Numbered from the stretch's first letter, positions 33,466-40,576 are shown. The stretch is 64,000 nt of DNA from Pseudovibrio brasiliensis (GCF_018282095.1 NZ_CP074126.1:3080341-3144340); one strand, 5' to 3'. Numbers and translations are program-made. Notes: generated by a model not told the origin, from the letters alone.

Positions 33466-34233
33466 ATGAGCACAACGGCACACTTGAACCTGCCGGTGAT
33501 TGCGGCTGCGCAATCGCAAAAGCATGTGACCCATAATGAGGCGTTAGCCTTGCTTGATGTGGTGGTGCAGCTTTCGGTTATCTCAAACAGCGTAACCAAT
33601 CCGCCCGCAGATCCTGCAGAGGGGGCGCGGTATATCGTGCCCGCCGGGGCTGCCGGTGACTTTGCCGGGCATGAAAACAAGATCGCGGCCTTTACTGCTG
33701 GGGCTTGGGAGTTTCTTGAACCAGGCACCGGGTGGGCTGCTTGGATTGAAAGCGCGGAAACCATGCAGGTTTTTTCTGGTGGGGCATGGGGCAGCTTTTC
33801 CTCTGTTGCCGGGCTGGGCACAGATCCGGACACGGGCGGCCTTGCCTTCCAGCAAGAGAAAACTGTTTTGAGTGAAGCGGACAGTAAGGCGCAAAGCCAG
33901 TTTGTAACCGTAGATGAAGAGCTGAGCCTTGCCGGTGGTAGCGTTGACAGCTCAGTTTTGATCCCTAACCGGGCAATCGTGTTTTGTGTGTCCACGCGCA
34001 CGGTGGAGGCTGTGACAGGGGCAGCCTCTTATGATTGTGGCCTAGCTGGTGAGCAATCCAAGTTTGGCGGATCGCTTGGAGCTGCAGAAGGCTCAAACAA
34101 TGCGGGGGTGATCGGGCCTCAGGCATTTTACAGCGACACAGCGGTGAGACTGACAGCCAACGGCGGCGACTTCAGCGGGGGCAAAGTGCGTATTGCCCTG
34201 CATTACTTCTTACCGGTTGTTCCGCAAAGCTAG
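33466..34233 (+). CDS. DUF2793 tail protein
   Basis: This 255-residue protein begins with TAHLNLPVIAAAQSQKHVTH and NEALALLDVVVQLSV, which are diagnostic of DUF2793, a family of phage tail-associated proteins in alphaproteobacteria. PAEGARYIVPAGAAGDFAGH and TGWAAWIESAETMQVFSGG follow the usual pattern. The C-terminal part is beta-rich. ATG 33466 follows GGGGGAAG; an upstream opening of the frame lies inside the previous gene. It probably decorates the tail tip or fibre. Confidence 0.9.
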   Translation: MSTTAHLNLPVIAAAQSQKHVTHNEALALLDVVVQLSVISNSVTNPPADPAEGARYIVPAGAAGDFAGHENKIAAFTAGAWEFLEPGTGWAAWIESAETMQVFSGGAWGSFSSVAGLGTDPDTGGLAFQQEKTVLSEADSKAQSQFVTVDEELSLAGGSVDSSVLIPNRAIVFCVSTRTVEAVTGAASYDCGLAGEQSKFGGSLGAAEGSNNAGVIGPQAFYSDTAVRLTANGGDFSGGKVRIALHYFLPVVPQS

Positions 34234-34242
34234 GGGGCTGTT

Positions 34243-34596
34243 ATGAGACCAGAAATTACAGTGCTTTATACGGGGGACAATGAAGAGCTTTACGCTTTGT
34301 ATGCAGTAGGCCACCTGCAGTTGGGTGATCTGCAGATAATGCATGAGTTTTGCCGCGTGGCGTTAATTCACCTGAAGCCGGGTGATGAACACCCGGCGCT
34401 ATGGCCGCATGGGCTATGTGTGACTATTGAACATGCATTCCTAGAGCCGTGCAAAACAGAACCAGATGCTTTTTATTGGCGGCACACTCGTTCTACGGAT
34501 GAAGCTATTCCAGTGACAGGTTTTGCAGCAAATGATGAGTTGCTGGCCTTTGCCCGAGAACATGAGGATATGCTCGAAAGGGAGCAAGGCGATTAA
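34243..34596 (+). CDS. Phage protein of unknown function
   Basis: This 117-residue acidic protein follows the DUF2793 gene after nine bases, with GGGGG upstream of its ATG. It contains HEFCRVALIHLKPGDEHPAL and DAFYWRHTRSTDEA. No family is recognised. Its position between the tail fibre and lysis genes suggests a tail-fibre assembly or accessory role, but nothing more can be said. Confidence 0.65.
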   Translation: MRPEITVLYTGDNEELYALYAVGHLQLGDLQIMHEFCRVALIHLKPGDEHPALWPHGLCVTIEHAFLEPCKTEPDAFYWRHTRSTDEAIPVTGFAANDELLAFAREHEDMLEREQGD

Positions 34597-34620
34597 TTAA
34601 CCGAGCAATCTATTACACCG

Positions 34621-34675
34621 GCCGCAACAGCGGCTTTTTTTGTACCTGCACGGGGGCCTTAGGCTCCCGTTTTTT
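34621..34675 (+). terminator. Two tandem terminator-like hairpins
   Basis: The first (GCCGC/GCGGC, 34621-34634) is followed by TTTTTTT. The second (34650-34659 with 34661-34670) is followed by TTTTTT. They separate the tail genes from the lysis cassette. Confidence 0.75.
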
Positions 34676-34689
34676 ATTAGGGGCAGAGA

Positions 34690-35466
34690 ATGAAAGACAC
34701 GTTTCAACTGATCATTGAAGACCTGCTTAATATTGAAGGCGGGTTTGCACATCGTTCGCGCAAAGCAGATCCGGGCGGGCCTACAAACTACGGTATCACG
34801 CAGGGAACTTTAGCGGCATGGCGCGAACGCCATGTGACCGTGGAAGAGGTTCAAAATCTTACTCTGGAAGAGGCTCTACAGATTTACCGTGCGCAATACT
34901 GGGATGCTGTAAAGGGTGATGACCTGCCGCGTGGTCTGGATTTTGTGCTGTTTGACTTTGCCGTTAATTCCGGCCCGGCAAGAGCTGTAAAGATCCTGCA
35001 GAAGATCCTCAAAGTTAAAGTGGACGGGGTGATAGGGCTGAAAACGCTGAGAGCTGTGAAGGCTCAGAATGTAACTTTCCTGATTAATGAGGTTTCCGCC
35101 CGCCGGTTGGAGTTCATGAAGCGGCTGAGAAACTGGCCTTACAACAAAAACGGGTGGTCGCATCGTGTGCGCCATGTGCAACAGCGATCCCTAGAGCTGG
35201 CCAACAACGCCATTTTGAAACCTGCACCAAAGCCAAATCTGGAACCGCACGCGAACGAAGAGGGCGCAAGAGCCATTGAAGAAGAAACCAGCGTACTCAG
35301 CGCATGGCTGACCCCGGATGGGATTACCAAGGGGGCAATGGCTGCTTCTGGCTTCTCTGGCATTCTGGCAGGTTCCGGGCCTGTGCAATGGGGCTTTGCA
35401 ATCGCTCTGGTGGTCAGTGTGTGCGTTGGCGGCTGGCTGCTGATCAAGAAAGAACGGGCAACCTGA
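34690..35466 (+). CDS. Endolysin: GH108 N-acetylmuramidase with C-terminal membrane segment
   Basis: The endolysin degrades the cell wall for phage release. Residues 5-90 are the GH108 domain: LLNIEGGFAHRSRKADPGG holds the catalytic glutamate (in NIEGGF) and TNYGITQGTL follows. The peptidoglycan-binding 3 domain occupies about residues 95-170 (KILKVKVDGVIGLKTLR). Residues 190-220 are a linker. Residues 215-253 contain a membrane segment (WGFAIALVVSVCVGGWLLI) ending with basic residues. Most GH108 lysins of this kind have about 170 residues, so this is an extended form whose C-terminal helix could tether the enzyme to the membrane. Confidence 0.92.
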   Translation: MKDTFQLIIEDLLNIEGGFAHRSRKADPGGPTNYGITQGTLAAWRERHVTVEEVQNLTLEEALQIYRAQYWDAVKGDDLPRGLDFVLFDFAVNSGPARAVKILQKILKVKVDGVIGLKTLRAVKAQNVTFLINEVSARRLEFMKRLRNWPYNKNGWSHRVRHVQQRSLELANNAILKPAPKPNLEPHANEEGARAIEEETSVLSAWLTPDGITKGAMAASGFSGILAGSGPVQWGFAIALVVSVCVGGWLLIKKERAT

Positions 35467-35467
35467 T

Positions 35468-35752
35468 ATGTGGGTGTTTGTTACTCAAACGAAGATAGGG
35501 CGGGCGCTGGCGGCCGCCCTTCTTCTTATCGGGCTTGCGTTTCTTGCCTATCACCTGATCCGGCAGGAAGCGTTTGAAGATGCAGAGCATAATGCTTTGC
35601 AAGGGACTGTTAAAGCGGAACGGCAAAGGAAGCAGGATGATGCCTATTTGCAAGGTCTTGATGATTACCGCTTGTGTTCTCAGTACTTTGGCGATTCCGG
35701 GTTGCGCAACGTGGAAGAGTGCGAACAGTTGCGACGGTTTCACCAAGAATAA
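35468..35752 (+). CDS. Inner-membrane spanin (Rz-like)
   Basis: This 94-residue protein has one N-terminal membrane helix (ALAAALLLIGLAFLAYHLI) and a charged helical periplasmic part (EDAEHNALQGTVKAERQRKQ), the layout of an i-spanin. It starts right after the endolysin stop. A second gene for the outer-membrane spanin is nested in another frame at 35637-35858. The two proteins span the periplasm and fuse the inner and outer membranes in the final step of lysis. Confidence 0.78.
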   Translation: MWVFVTQTKIGRALAAALLLIGLAFLAYHLIRQEAFEDAEHNALQGTVKAERQRKQDDAYLQGLDDYRLCSQYFGDSGLRNVEECEQLRRFHQE

Positions 35753-35858
35753 CCTAAGCCCCCAAGGCTTTGTGGTGCTGGTTCAAGTGGACAGGGCGGG
35801 GGCAAACAGAGTTGCAGCAAATGACAGGAACGGACAGAGGCAGGGCTGCTGGAAATGA
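35637..35858 (+). CDS. Outer-membrane spanin lipoprotein (Rz1-like), nested in the Rz-like gene
   Basis: This 73-residue frame begins MMPICKVLMITACVLSTLA with a lipoprotein signal. The likely lipobox ends IPGC, where proline at minus 2 is unusual. The mature part ends NRVAANDRNGQRQGCWK, an ending common in small alphaproteobacterial phage lysis proteins of the form AxNxxGRxxGC. The ATG pair at 35637 has AAAGGAAGCAGG upstream. The first 116 bases overlap the Rz-like gene in a different frame, as Rz1 does in lambda. The stop overlaps the next start in ATGA. Confidence 0.75.
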   Translation: MMPICKVLMITACVLSTLAIPGCATWKSANSCDGFTKNNLSPQGFVVLVQVDRAGANRVAANDRNGQRQGCWK

Positions 35859-36184
35859 CGGATGCAATCTTAGAGATTTTCTATCGCCTGCCGTTCTGGA
35901 AAACGGCCGTCATTGTTGCTTTTGCGATGGTGGGGGCTTTGATGCATAAAGAAGCGGGTTTTTGGCAAAGAGTGCTGACATTTTCAATCGGGATCTTGGC
36001 AGCTACTGTTTTCACAGATCCTCTGTTGCAGCTCATAGGGCTGCAGGCAGAGCTTGATGACCCAACGGCCGGAGTGCTGGCCTTAAGCGGCCGTAACATT
36101 GCAGCGTTTGTGCTGGTTGCTTCAAGAGATCCGGTGAAGGCTGCTAAAGAGATCTTGGGAATAATCAGAGGCTCTGGAAAATAA
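35855..36184 (+). CDS. Holin-like small membrane protein
   Basis: This 109-residue protein has three hydrophobic segments: WKTAVIVAFAMVGALM, VLTFSIGILAATVFTDPLL and NIAAFVLVASR, with a charged C-terminus. Size, topology and position just after endolysin and spanins fit a class I-type holin, which sets the time of lysis by forming holes in the inner membrane. It overlaps the spanin gene by four bases. No dual start was noticed. Confidence 0.7.
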   Translation: MTDAILEIFYRLPFWKTAVIVAFAMVGALMHKEAGFWQRVLTFSIGILAATVFTDPLLQLIGLQAELDDPTAGVLALSGRNIAAFVLVASRDPVKAAKEILGIIRGSGK

Positions 36185-36237
36185 AGGATTCTTTTTGAAT
36201 TCCGCAAACTTACCTAAGACAATTCGACGATAACTTG

Positions 36238-36270
36238 GCCCCTTTGCGCTGGACGCGGAGGGGCTTTTTT
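36238..36270 (+). terminator. Late operon terminator
   Basis: An 11-bp stem (36238-36248 with 36254-36264, two G-U pairs), a 5-base loop and TTTTTT. It lies 54 bases after the holin-like gene and probably ends late transcription. Confidence 0.88.
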
Positions 36271-36361
36271 GATTCACTGAATAGGAAAAGTTTGGAGTTT
36301 CAAACGCTTCTCATGAAATGCGCCAGGACGATTTGGGGGGGCTGAGATCCGGGGGGAGAGA

Positions 36362-36613
36362 ATGCAGAGAAAACGCAACCTGATTAATGGTCTGGTGATT
36401 GTTTCGCGCTGGCAGTTTCTCATGCTGCGGATGCACCGGTTTTTATGGCTGCTTCCAGCACTGGCGGCCGCCTGCGTGGCCCTTGCTGCAGGCTGGCAGA
36501 TGTTACCGGCCGTGGCGAGCTGGAACACGCTGGCGGCCTTCCTATGGCTCTGGTGTGGGGTTGTGGCGATTGGTTGCGCCCGCCATTGTGTGGGCCGGTG
36601 CTTTACTGCATGA
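36362..36613 (+). CDS. Small membrane protein of unknown function
   Basis: This 83-residue frame has a GGGGGGAGAG ribosome site and two hydrophobic stretches: LWLLPALAAACVALAAGW and LAAFLWLWCGVVAIGC. The start is basic (MQRKRNLING). It lies beyond the late terminator and overlaps the 3' end of the leftward gene at 36603 by 11 bases. Two other frames over the same GC-rich DNA are open, which lowers confidence that this one is real. No family is recognised. Confidence 0.45.
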   Translation: MQRKRNLINGLVIVSRWQFLMLRMHRFLWLLPALAAACVALAAGWQMLPAVASWNTLAAFLWLWCGVVAIGCARHCVGRCFTA

Positions 36614-37355
36614 GAAGGCAGGTCTTTAGAGGCTCGTTGGCGAGGCTGCAGAGATAACTTTTTGCACCTTCATTGTGTGTGAGCTCAAAATACCAATAAG
36701 CGAGTTCGAGACTAATAAGAGTTGAGAAACCTATTATTATGGATCTTAAATAGTGCGGATACATAAAGTGCCTGAGTGCAATCGATGTGTAGACCACAAA
36801 GTTAAAAATCATCACCCAACCAAGCTGTTCTCCTTTTAAAATCGAATGAATATGAATTGGTGATGATATTAAGCCAATTAAAAAAATGGCATGCAAGATT
36901 AGTAATAAGTTTAAAAGAAAATAATAGTTTAAGTATGCAAGTACTAATTTTATTGTACTTGATTGATATGACTTATTTATCTTGTATAAAGCAGCTTTTC
37001 TGAGGCGAAATAGATAATGGTGTGTTCTGTAAACTCGTGTCGTAAACACTATTACTATGGGTATTACGAATAGGCTCGCTATTGTAATCGTGTTTATAAG
37101 TGCTGCATCTACATTGGGAATAGGTAGCCTTGCAGCGAGCCAAGTGCCTAAATCGCCTAGCAGGTCATTCCAGCCAGTTACAAGCGCATGAAAGACAAAG
37201 GTGATTTTTCTTTGTTCAAATCCAAACAGCATTGATGTGGCTGGGAGCAATAGCAATGGAGCGAGAAAACCGCGTATCCACCAGAACTTCTGCCAAGTTG
37301 TGGCCAATAGCTGAAGGGCAAATTCAGTTGGTTTTTCAAAATTTAAGCTTTGCAT
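36603..37355 (-). CDS. Polytopic membrane protein of unknown function, phage cargo
   Basis: This 250-residue protein has about five hydrophobic segments: FLAPLLLLPATSMLFG, TITIASLFVIPIVIVFTT, YYFLLNLLLILHAIFLIGLI, WVMIFNFVVYTSIAL and SIIIGFSTLISLELAYWY. A basic cytoplasmic loop (RKAALYKINKSYQSS) lies between the second and third. It is clearly AT-rich compared with the phage core. It is leftward, beyond the late terminator and close to attR, the usual place for lysogenic conversion genes. No family is recognised. Exclusion of other phages is possible but untested. Confidence 0.75.
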   Translation of the reverse strand: MQSLNFEKPTEFALQLLATTWQKFWWIRGFLAPLLLLPATSMLFGFEQRKITFVFHALVTGWNDLLGDLGTWLAARLPIPNVDAALINTITIASLFVIPIVIVFTTRVYRTHHYLFRLRKAALYKINKSYQSSTIKLVLAYLNYYFLLNLLLILHAIFLIGLISSPIHIHSILKGEQLGWVMIFNFVVYTSIALRHFMYPHYLRSIIIGFSTLISLELAYWYFELTHNEGAKSYLCSLANEPLKTCLLMQ

Positions 37356-37381
37356 AAATCAGCTGAGTTCCAATGCTTGTG

Positions 37382-37420
37382 AAGGAAAAAGTGGTTGTAT
37401 TAGGCAAACACTTTTTCCTT
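37382..37420. terminator. Bidirectional hairpin between leftward genes
   Basis: A perfect 12-bp inverted repeat (37382-37393 with 37409-37420) encloses a 15-base loop. Read leftward it ends the HTH gene transcript; the A/T-rich arms make it work in both directions. Confidence 0.7.
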
Positions 37421-37431
37421 GATGTAGCAAG

Positions 37432-37641
37432 TCAATTTGCGGGTTTCTCAGGAAACTCAGGCGGCCGGAATCCCTCAAGCATCCATTCCAAAACACGACA
37501 GGCAATAGGGTTAGGTGGGCGTGTGCCGCTTGCATCCTCCCATCTGCGCACCGTGCGTGGATCGGTGTTTAGGATGCGCCCTAACTCAGCCGCAGAAAGA
37601 TCAAGCTTTTCCCGTGCTGCTTTAAACTCGTTAGGATTCAT
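37432..37641 (-). CDS. Small XRE-type helix-turn-helix regulator
   Basis: This 69-residue protein contains NEFKAAREKLDLSAAELGRI followed by NTDPRTVRRWEDASGTRPP, a clear lambda-repressor-like helix-turn-helix, and a short tail (ACRVLEWMLEG). The start at 37641 has AAGGGA upstream; longer in-frame starts at 37666 or further lack a ribosome site. It is near attR on the leftward strand. It could be an excision or directionality regulator, or control the cargo genes. The related pattern is common in small phage and plasmid regulators. The target is unknown. Confidence 0.75.
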   Translation of the reverse strand: MNPNEFKAAREKLDLSAAELGRILNTDPRTVRRWEDASGTRPPNPIACRVLEWMLEGFRPPEFPEKPAN

Positions 37642-37750
37642 GCCTTGATTTCCCTTTTTTGCCATTGGTGGCAGCATAGGGCGGCGGGTGTCGGTGGTAA
37701 AGCTATGGACGTTCATGGGTGAGCCTTTCGCGGTTGTGTGTGGACAGGTG

Positions 37751-37775
37751 GGGAGGGGCGTTGCCCCTCCCTTTT
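37751..37775 (+). terminator. Rightward terminator hairpin
   Basis: A perfect 9-bp GC-rich stem (37751-37759 with 37763-37771) with a 3-base loop is followed by TTTT on the plus strand. It would stop rightward transcription entering the attR region, and may also attenuate the leftward operon. Confidence 0.7.
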
Positions 37776-37780
37776 CTCTC

Positions 37781-37909
37781 TTAGTCTTCTTGTTGTTGAC
37801 GCTTGCGAAGCTCTTTCAGGAGTTTGTTAGCGTATTTTTTGAGTTCTTCAATCTGGTCCTGAACCGTGTAGAGTTCTTCTGCCAGTTGCACTCTAGAGAG
37901 ATTTTTCAT
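37781..37909 (-). CDS. Small coiled-coil protein (42 aa)
   Basis: This frame encodes a 42-residue, highly charged protein starting MKNLSRVQLAEELYTVQDQI and continuing as one helix with heptad-like spacing of hydrophobic residues. It has the strong ribosome site AAGGAGG nine bases before the ATG, which makes translation likely. It is the first gene of the leftward group next to attR, the place where small excisionase-like proteins are often found. No family is recognised. Confidence 0.65.
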   Translation of the reverse strand: MKNLSRVQLAEELYTVQDQIEELKKYANKLLKELRKRQQQED

Positions 37910-38086
37910 TTCCTGTCCTCCTTAGTAGGCGGGCTTCATTGCCCTTTGGACAAGTATGAATATAGGGCCATTGGCCCTATTTGAAAATCCGCGAAAAGAG
38001 GGAATCTAAGAACACGTACCACCGAAACATGGGGGTGTTTTTGCTTCGGTTTGGGGGTGAAGCTCAAGGAATGCAGTATCAACTAT

Positions 38087-38122
38087 TGCCCCACAACTTG
38101 CCCTACAAATTGCCCTACATTT
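38087..38122 (+). repeat. Three tandem 12-bp repeats, right arm-type sites
   Basis: Units at 38087-38098 (TGCCCCACAACT), 38099-38110 (TGCCCTACAAAT) and 38111-38122 (TGCCCTACATTT). They have the same period and orientation as the array at 3198-3233. The distance from the core is about 51 bases here and 78 at the left end. Confidence 0.75.
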
Positions 38123-38173
38123 GAGAGTATTTCAAAATTATGGCGTTGTTTTTATTGGGGAATTAGTTTGTTC

Positions 38174-38195
38174 CGAGTCTTCTCGGCCGCACCAA
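38174..38195 (+). other. attR core (22 bp)
   Basis: Identical to 3098-3119. It represents the original 3' end of the host tRNA-Leu, now without its 5' part. Confidence 0.93.
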
Positions 38196-38198
38196 AAG

Positions 38199-38228
38199 CC
38201 CCGAGCTCTTTAAGAGCCGGGGTTTTTT
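38199..38228 (+). terminator. Displaced host terminator of tRNA-Leu
   Basis: CCCCG-A-GCTCTT pairs with AAGAGC-CGGGG (one bulged A), followed by TTTTTT. It begins four bases after attR. Before integration it would have ended the tRNA transcript. Confidence 0.85.
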
Positions 38229-38585
38229 GCTATCTAAGCCTCTGTTTTTTCTCAGTATATAAAAATGCAGGATCGCTTTATCAGGCGAGGGCTCAGGCAT
38301 TTTGCGTTGGTTTGCGTTTTTATGCGTCTACCTGCGTTTTTTATGGTTTGGGTGCGTTCCTATGTTTCCTCTGGATTTCCTGAAGGGCGCATGGGCCTAC
38401 CCCAAAAAGAACGCAGTTTGATGTAAATCGTGAATTCTTCGCAAAAGGATTGCACGGTCAGAGAAGGTCGCTATAAACACAAACCTGTGCACAGGGGCCT
38501 TGGTTCCAGAGGCATTTCAATTTTCAGCAATACTGAAGGACGATGCTCACGTTAAGCATTTGACTGAACAACCAGTGGAGGTCTC
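38229..38585. other. Gap before mgtE
   Basis: No gene can be supported here. A perfect 12-bp palindrome CCTGTGCACAGG lies at 38485-38496 and could bind a dimeric regulator. No magnesium riboswitch fold was recognised by eye. Confidence 0.5.
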
Positions 38586-40001
38586 GTGACCCAATCGGAA
38601 AATCCCGGTGCGCTTCATGCTGCGCCCCCTCCACCACATGTTCGAGATGCCAGCGGACACCTTGATACTGATTTTGTGACGCGCGTTGAAGAGGCTCTGG
38701 ATACGCGTGATGCTGCTGTTGTGCGCGAGTTGGCGGGTAATCTGCATGAAGCAGATATGGGTGACCTGCTGGAGATGCTGCGCGATGATGATCGTGTTCT
38801 TCTTATTCAGCTGCTGGGTGAAGAGTTTGACTTTGCCGCTTTGACCGAGACCGAAGAGCCTGTGCGTGCGCAGGTTCTGGATGCATTGCCGGATGGGGAT
38901 GTTGTTGAGGGGATTGGCGAGCTTGAGTCCGATGATGCGGTTTATCTGCTTGAGGACATGGAGCAGGAAGAGCAGGAGAAGATCCTTGCTCAGCTGCCCA
39001 ATGTGGATCAGGTTCAGATTAAGCGTGCGCTTGAGTTTCCTGAGGATTCTGCTGGCCGAATTGTCCAGACAGATTTTATTGCGGTGCCGCCGTTCTGGAC
39101 AGTGGGGCAGGTGATTGACCATCTGCGCAGCTCCAAAGATCTGCCTGACAGCTTCTATGAGCTTTATGTGGTTGATCCGGGGTTCCGCCTGCTGGGTGCT
39201 GTTGCTCTGGACCGGTTGCTGCGCACCAAGCGCTCCAAGAAGATCTCCAAGATCATGGAGGAGACGCGCCATTCAGTTCTGGTGACTGATGATCAGGAAG
39301 ATGTGGCGCGCTTGTTTGAACGCTATAACCTGGTTTCTGTTGCTGTGACCGACACCTCCGAGCGGTTGGTTGGTATCGTGACGGTTGATGACATTGTTGA
39401 CGTCATTCAGGAAGAGGCTGAGGAAGACATGCTGGCGATGGCTGGTGTGGGTGATGAGGAGATCTCTGACAGTGTGCTGGAGATTGCCAAGTCTCGCATT
39501 TCCTGGCTCTCGGTGAATGTGTTCACCGCCATTTTTGCTGCGTTTGTTATCTCCATTTTCTCGGCCACAATTGAGCAGATGGTGGCGCTGGCTGTGTTGA
39601 TGCCAATTGTGGCGTCTATGGGAGGGAACTCCGGTACGCAGACCATGGCGGTTACCGTGCGCGCGATTGCCACTCAAGAGCTGAACAGGCGAAACATTCT
39701 CAGAGTTTTGCGACGCGAGTTGTTGGTGGGCATCATCAACGGTGTGGGTCTTGGAGTACTGATTGGTGCTATTGCGGGGGGCTGGTTCCTCAACCCAGAA
39801 CTTGGGGTGGTTATTGGCAGTGCAGTTCTGATTAACTCTATCTGTGCTGGTTTGTTTGGATTGCTGGTTCCAATGGGCTTAGAGAAAATTGGAGTGGATC
39901 CTGCCATTGCTTCTTCAGTTTTTGTGACCACCATTACGGACGTTGTTGGCTTCTTTACATTTTTGTTCCTGGCTGCATGGTGGTTCGGTCTGCCGTTTTA
40001 G
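38586..40001 (+). CDS. mgtE: Magnesium transporter MgtE
   Basis: MgtE is a dimeric inner-membrane channel for magnesium, gated by cytoplasmic magnesium. The 471-residue protein has the N domain (ALDTRDAAVVRELAGNLHEA, then LLQLLG-like helical repeats), a CBS pair at about residues 155-280 (ELYVVDPGFRLLGAV; RYNLVSVAVTDTSERLVGIV), and five membrane helices from residue 300. PIVASMGGNSGTQTMAVTVR in the membrane part is the family signature. The start is GTG with GGAGG at ideal spacing. Length is typical. Confidence 0.97.
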   Translation: MTQSENPGALHAAPPPPHVRDASGHLDTDFVTRVEEALDTRDAAVVRELAGNLHEADMGDLLEMLRDDDRVLLIQLLGEEFDFAALTETEEPVRAQVLDALPDGDVVEGIGELESDDAVYLLEDMEQEEQEKILAQLPNVDQVQIKRALEFPEDSAGRIVQTDFIAVPPFWTVGQVIDHLRSSKDLPDSFYELYVVDPGFRLLGAVALDRLLRTKRSKKISKIMEETRHSVLVTDDQEDVARLFERYNLVSVAVTDTSERLVGIVTVDDIVDVIQEEAEEDMLAMAGVGDEEISDSVLEIAKSRISWLSVNVFTAIFAAFVISIFSATIEQMVALAVLMPIVASMGGNSGTQTMAVTVRAIATQELNRRNILRVLRRELLVGIINGVGLGVLIGAIAGGWFLNPELGVVIGSAVLINSICAGLFGLLVPMGLEKIGVDPAIASSVFVTTITDVVGFFTFLFLAAWWFGLPF

Positions 40002-40018
40002 CCAATCAGGAGGTTAGA

Positions 40019-40444
40019 ATGGATGCACCGGGTATCAATGGAATTGTCGAAACCGCTGTTTATGTTGATAATTTTGCCGAGTCGCATCAGTTTTACGGCG
40101 ACCTTTTAGGGCTGAACCGTGTTGTTGAAGGGGAGCGCATGCATGGCTATGACGCAGGCCCCAACCAGATGCTTCTGGTTTTCCGACGCGATGTGTGTGG
40201 TGATGATGTAGACAGCCCTTTTGGCATGGTTCCCGGGCACAGCACGAGTGGTCCTTCCCATTTCGCCTTCGCAATTTCCCGCAGTTCTCTGATTGAGTGG
40301 CGGGAGTATCTGGAAGACAAAAAGATCCCGATCAGCAGTGAAGTTCGCTGGCCGCAGGGTGGGGTGAGCTTGTTCTTCCATGACCCCTTTGGCAATGTGG
40401 TGGAGCTGGCCACACCGGGTCTTTGGCCTAACTATCAGGATTAG
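40019..40444 (+). CDS. VOC-family (glyoxalase/bleomycin resistance-like) protein
   Basis: This 141-residue protein has the vicinal-oxygen-chelate pattern: VETAVYVDNFAESHQFYGDL with LLGLNRV, then SHFAFAISRSSLIEWREYL and SLFFHDPFGNVVELATPGLW. Likely metal ligands are the histidine in PSHFAF and the glutamate in NVVELA. Such proteins include dioxygenases, isomerases and antibiotic-binding proteins, so the substrate is unknown. It begins 17 bases after mgtE with AGGAGG, so it may be cotranscribed. Confidence 0.9.
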   Translation: MDAPGINGIVETAVYVDNFAESHQFYGDLLGLNRVVEGERMHGYDAGPNQMLLVFRRDVCGDDVDSPFGMVPGHSTSGPSHFAFAISRSSLIEWREYLEDKKIPISSEVRWPQGGVSLFFHDPFGNVVELATPGLWPNYQD

Positions 40445-40576
40445 AGGCGGCTTCTCTTGATGGCCTGAATTGCCGTAATTTGCTGATCCTTAGAGCAGCC
40501 TCGTGAGGGGTATCTTTCCTTTTTGCCTCTACACTCTTCAGGCGGCAGCTGCGCGGCTGGCCGTGAGGAGGATGTC

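Larger units (their letters stand above)
3098..38195. mobile_element. Lambda-type siphovirus prophage integrated in tRNA-Leu
   Basis: The element is bounded by a 22-bp direct repeat of the tRNA 3' end. It holds, in order, a tyrosine integrase, a CI/Cro-like switch, replication-type genes, terminase, portal, protease-capsid, tail and lysis genes. Late genes run rightward; early-left genes and several cargo genes run leftward. Terminase (GpA), portal (lambda B family) and head-tail genes are lambda-like. The tail tip is gene-transfer-agent-like. No structural gene looks broken, so it may be inducible. This is inference from intact reading frames. Confidence 0.95.

Noticed and set aside
38051-38383. 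110-codon frame across attR
   Set aside because: It spans the arm sites, the att core and a terminator, so it cannot be a gene of either partner.
40523-40576. Upstream extension of the 40577 gene
   Set aside because: The frame is open, but GAGGAGG lies right before ATG 40577 and nothing supports an earlier start.
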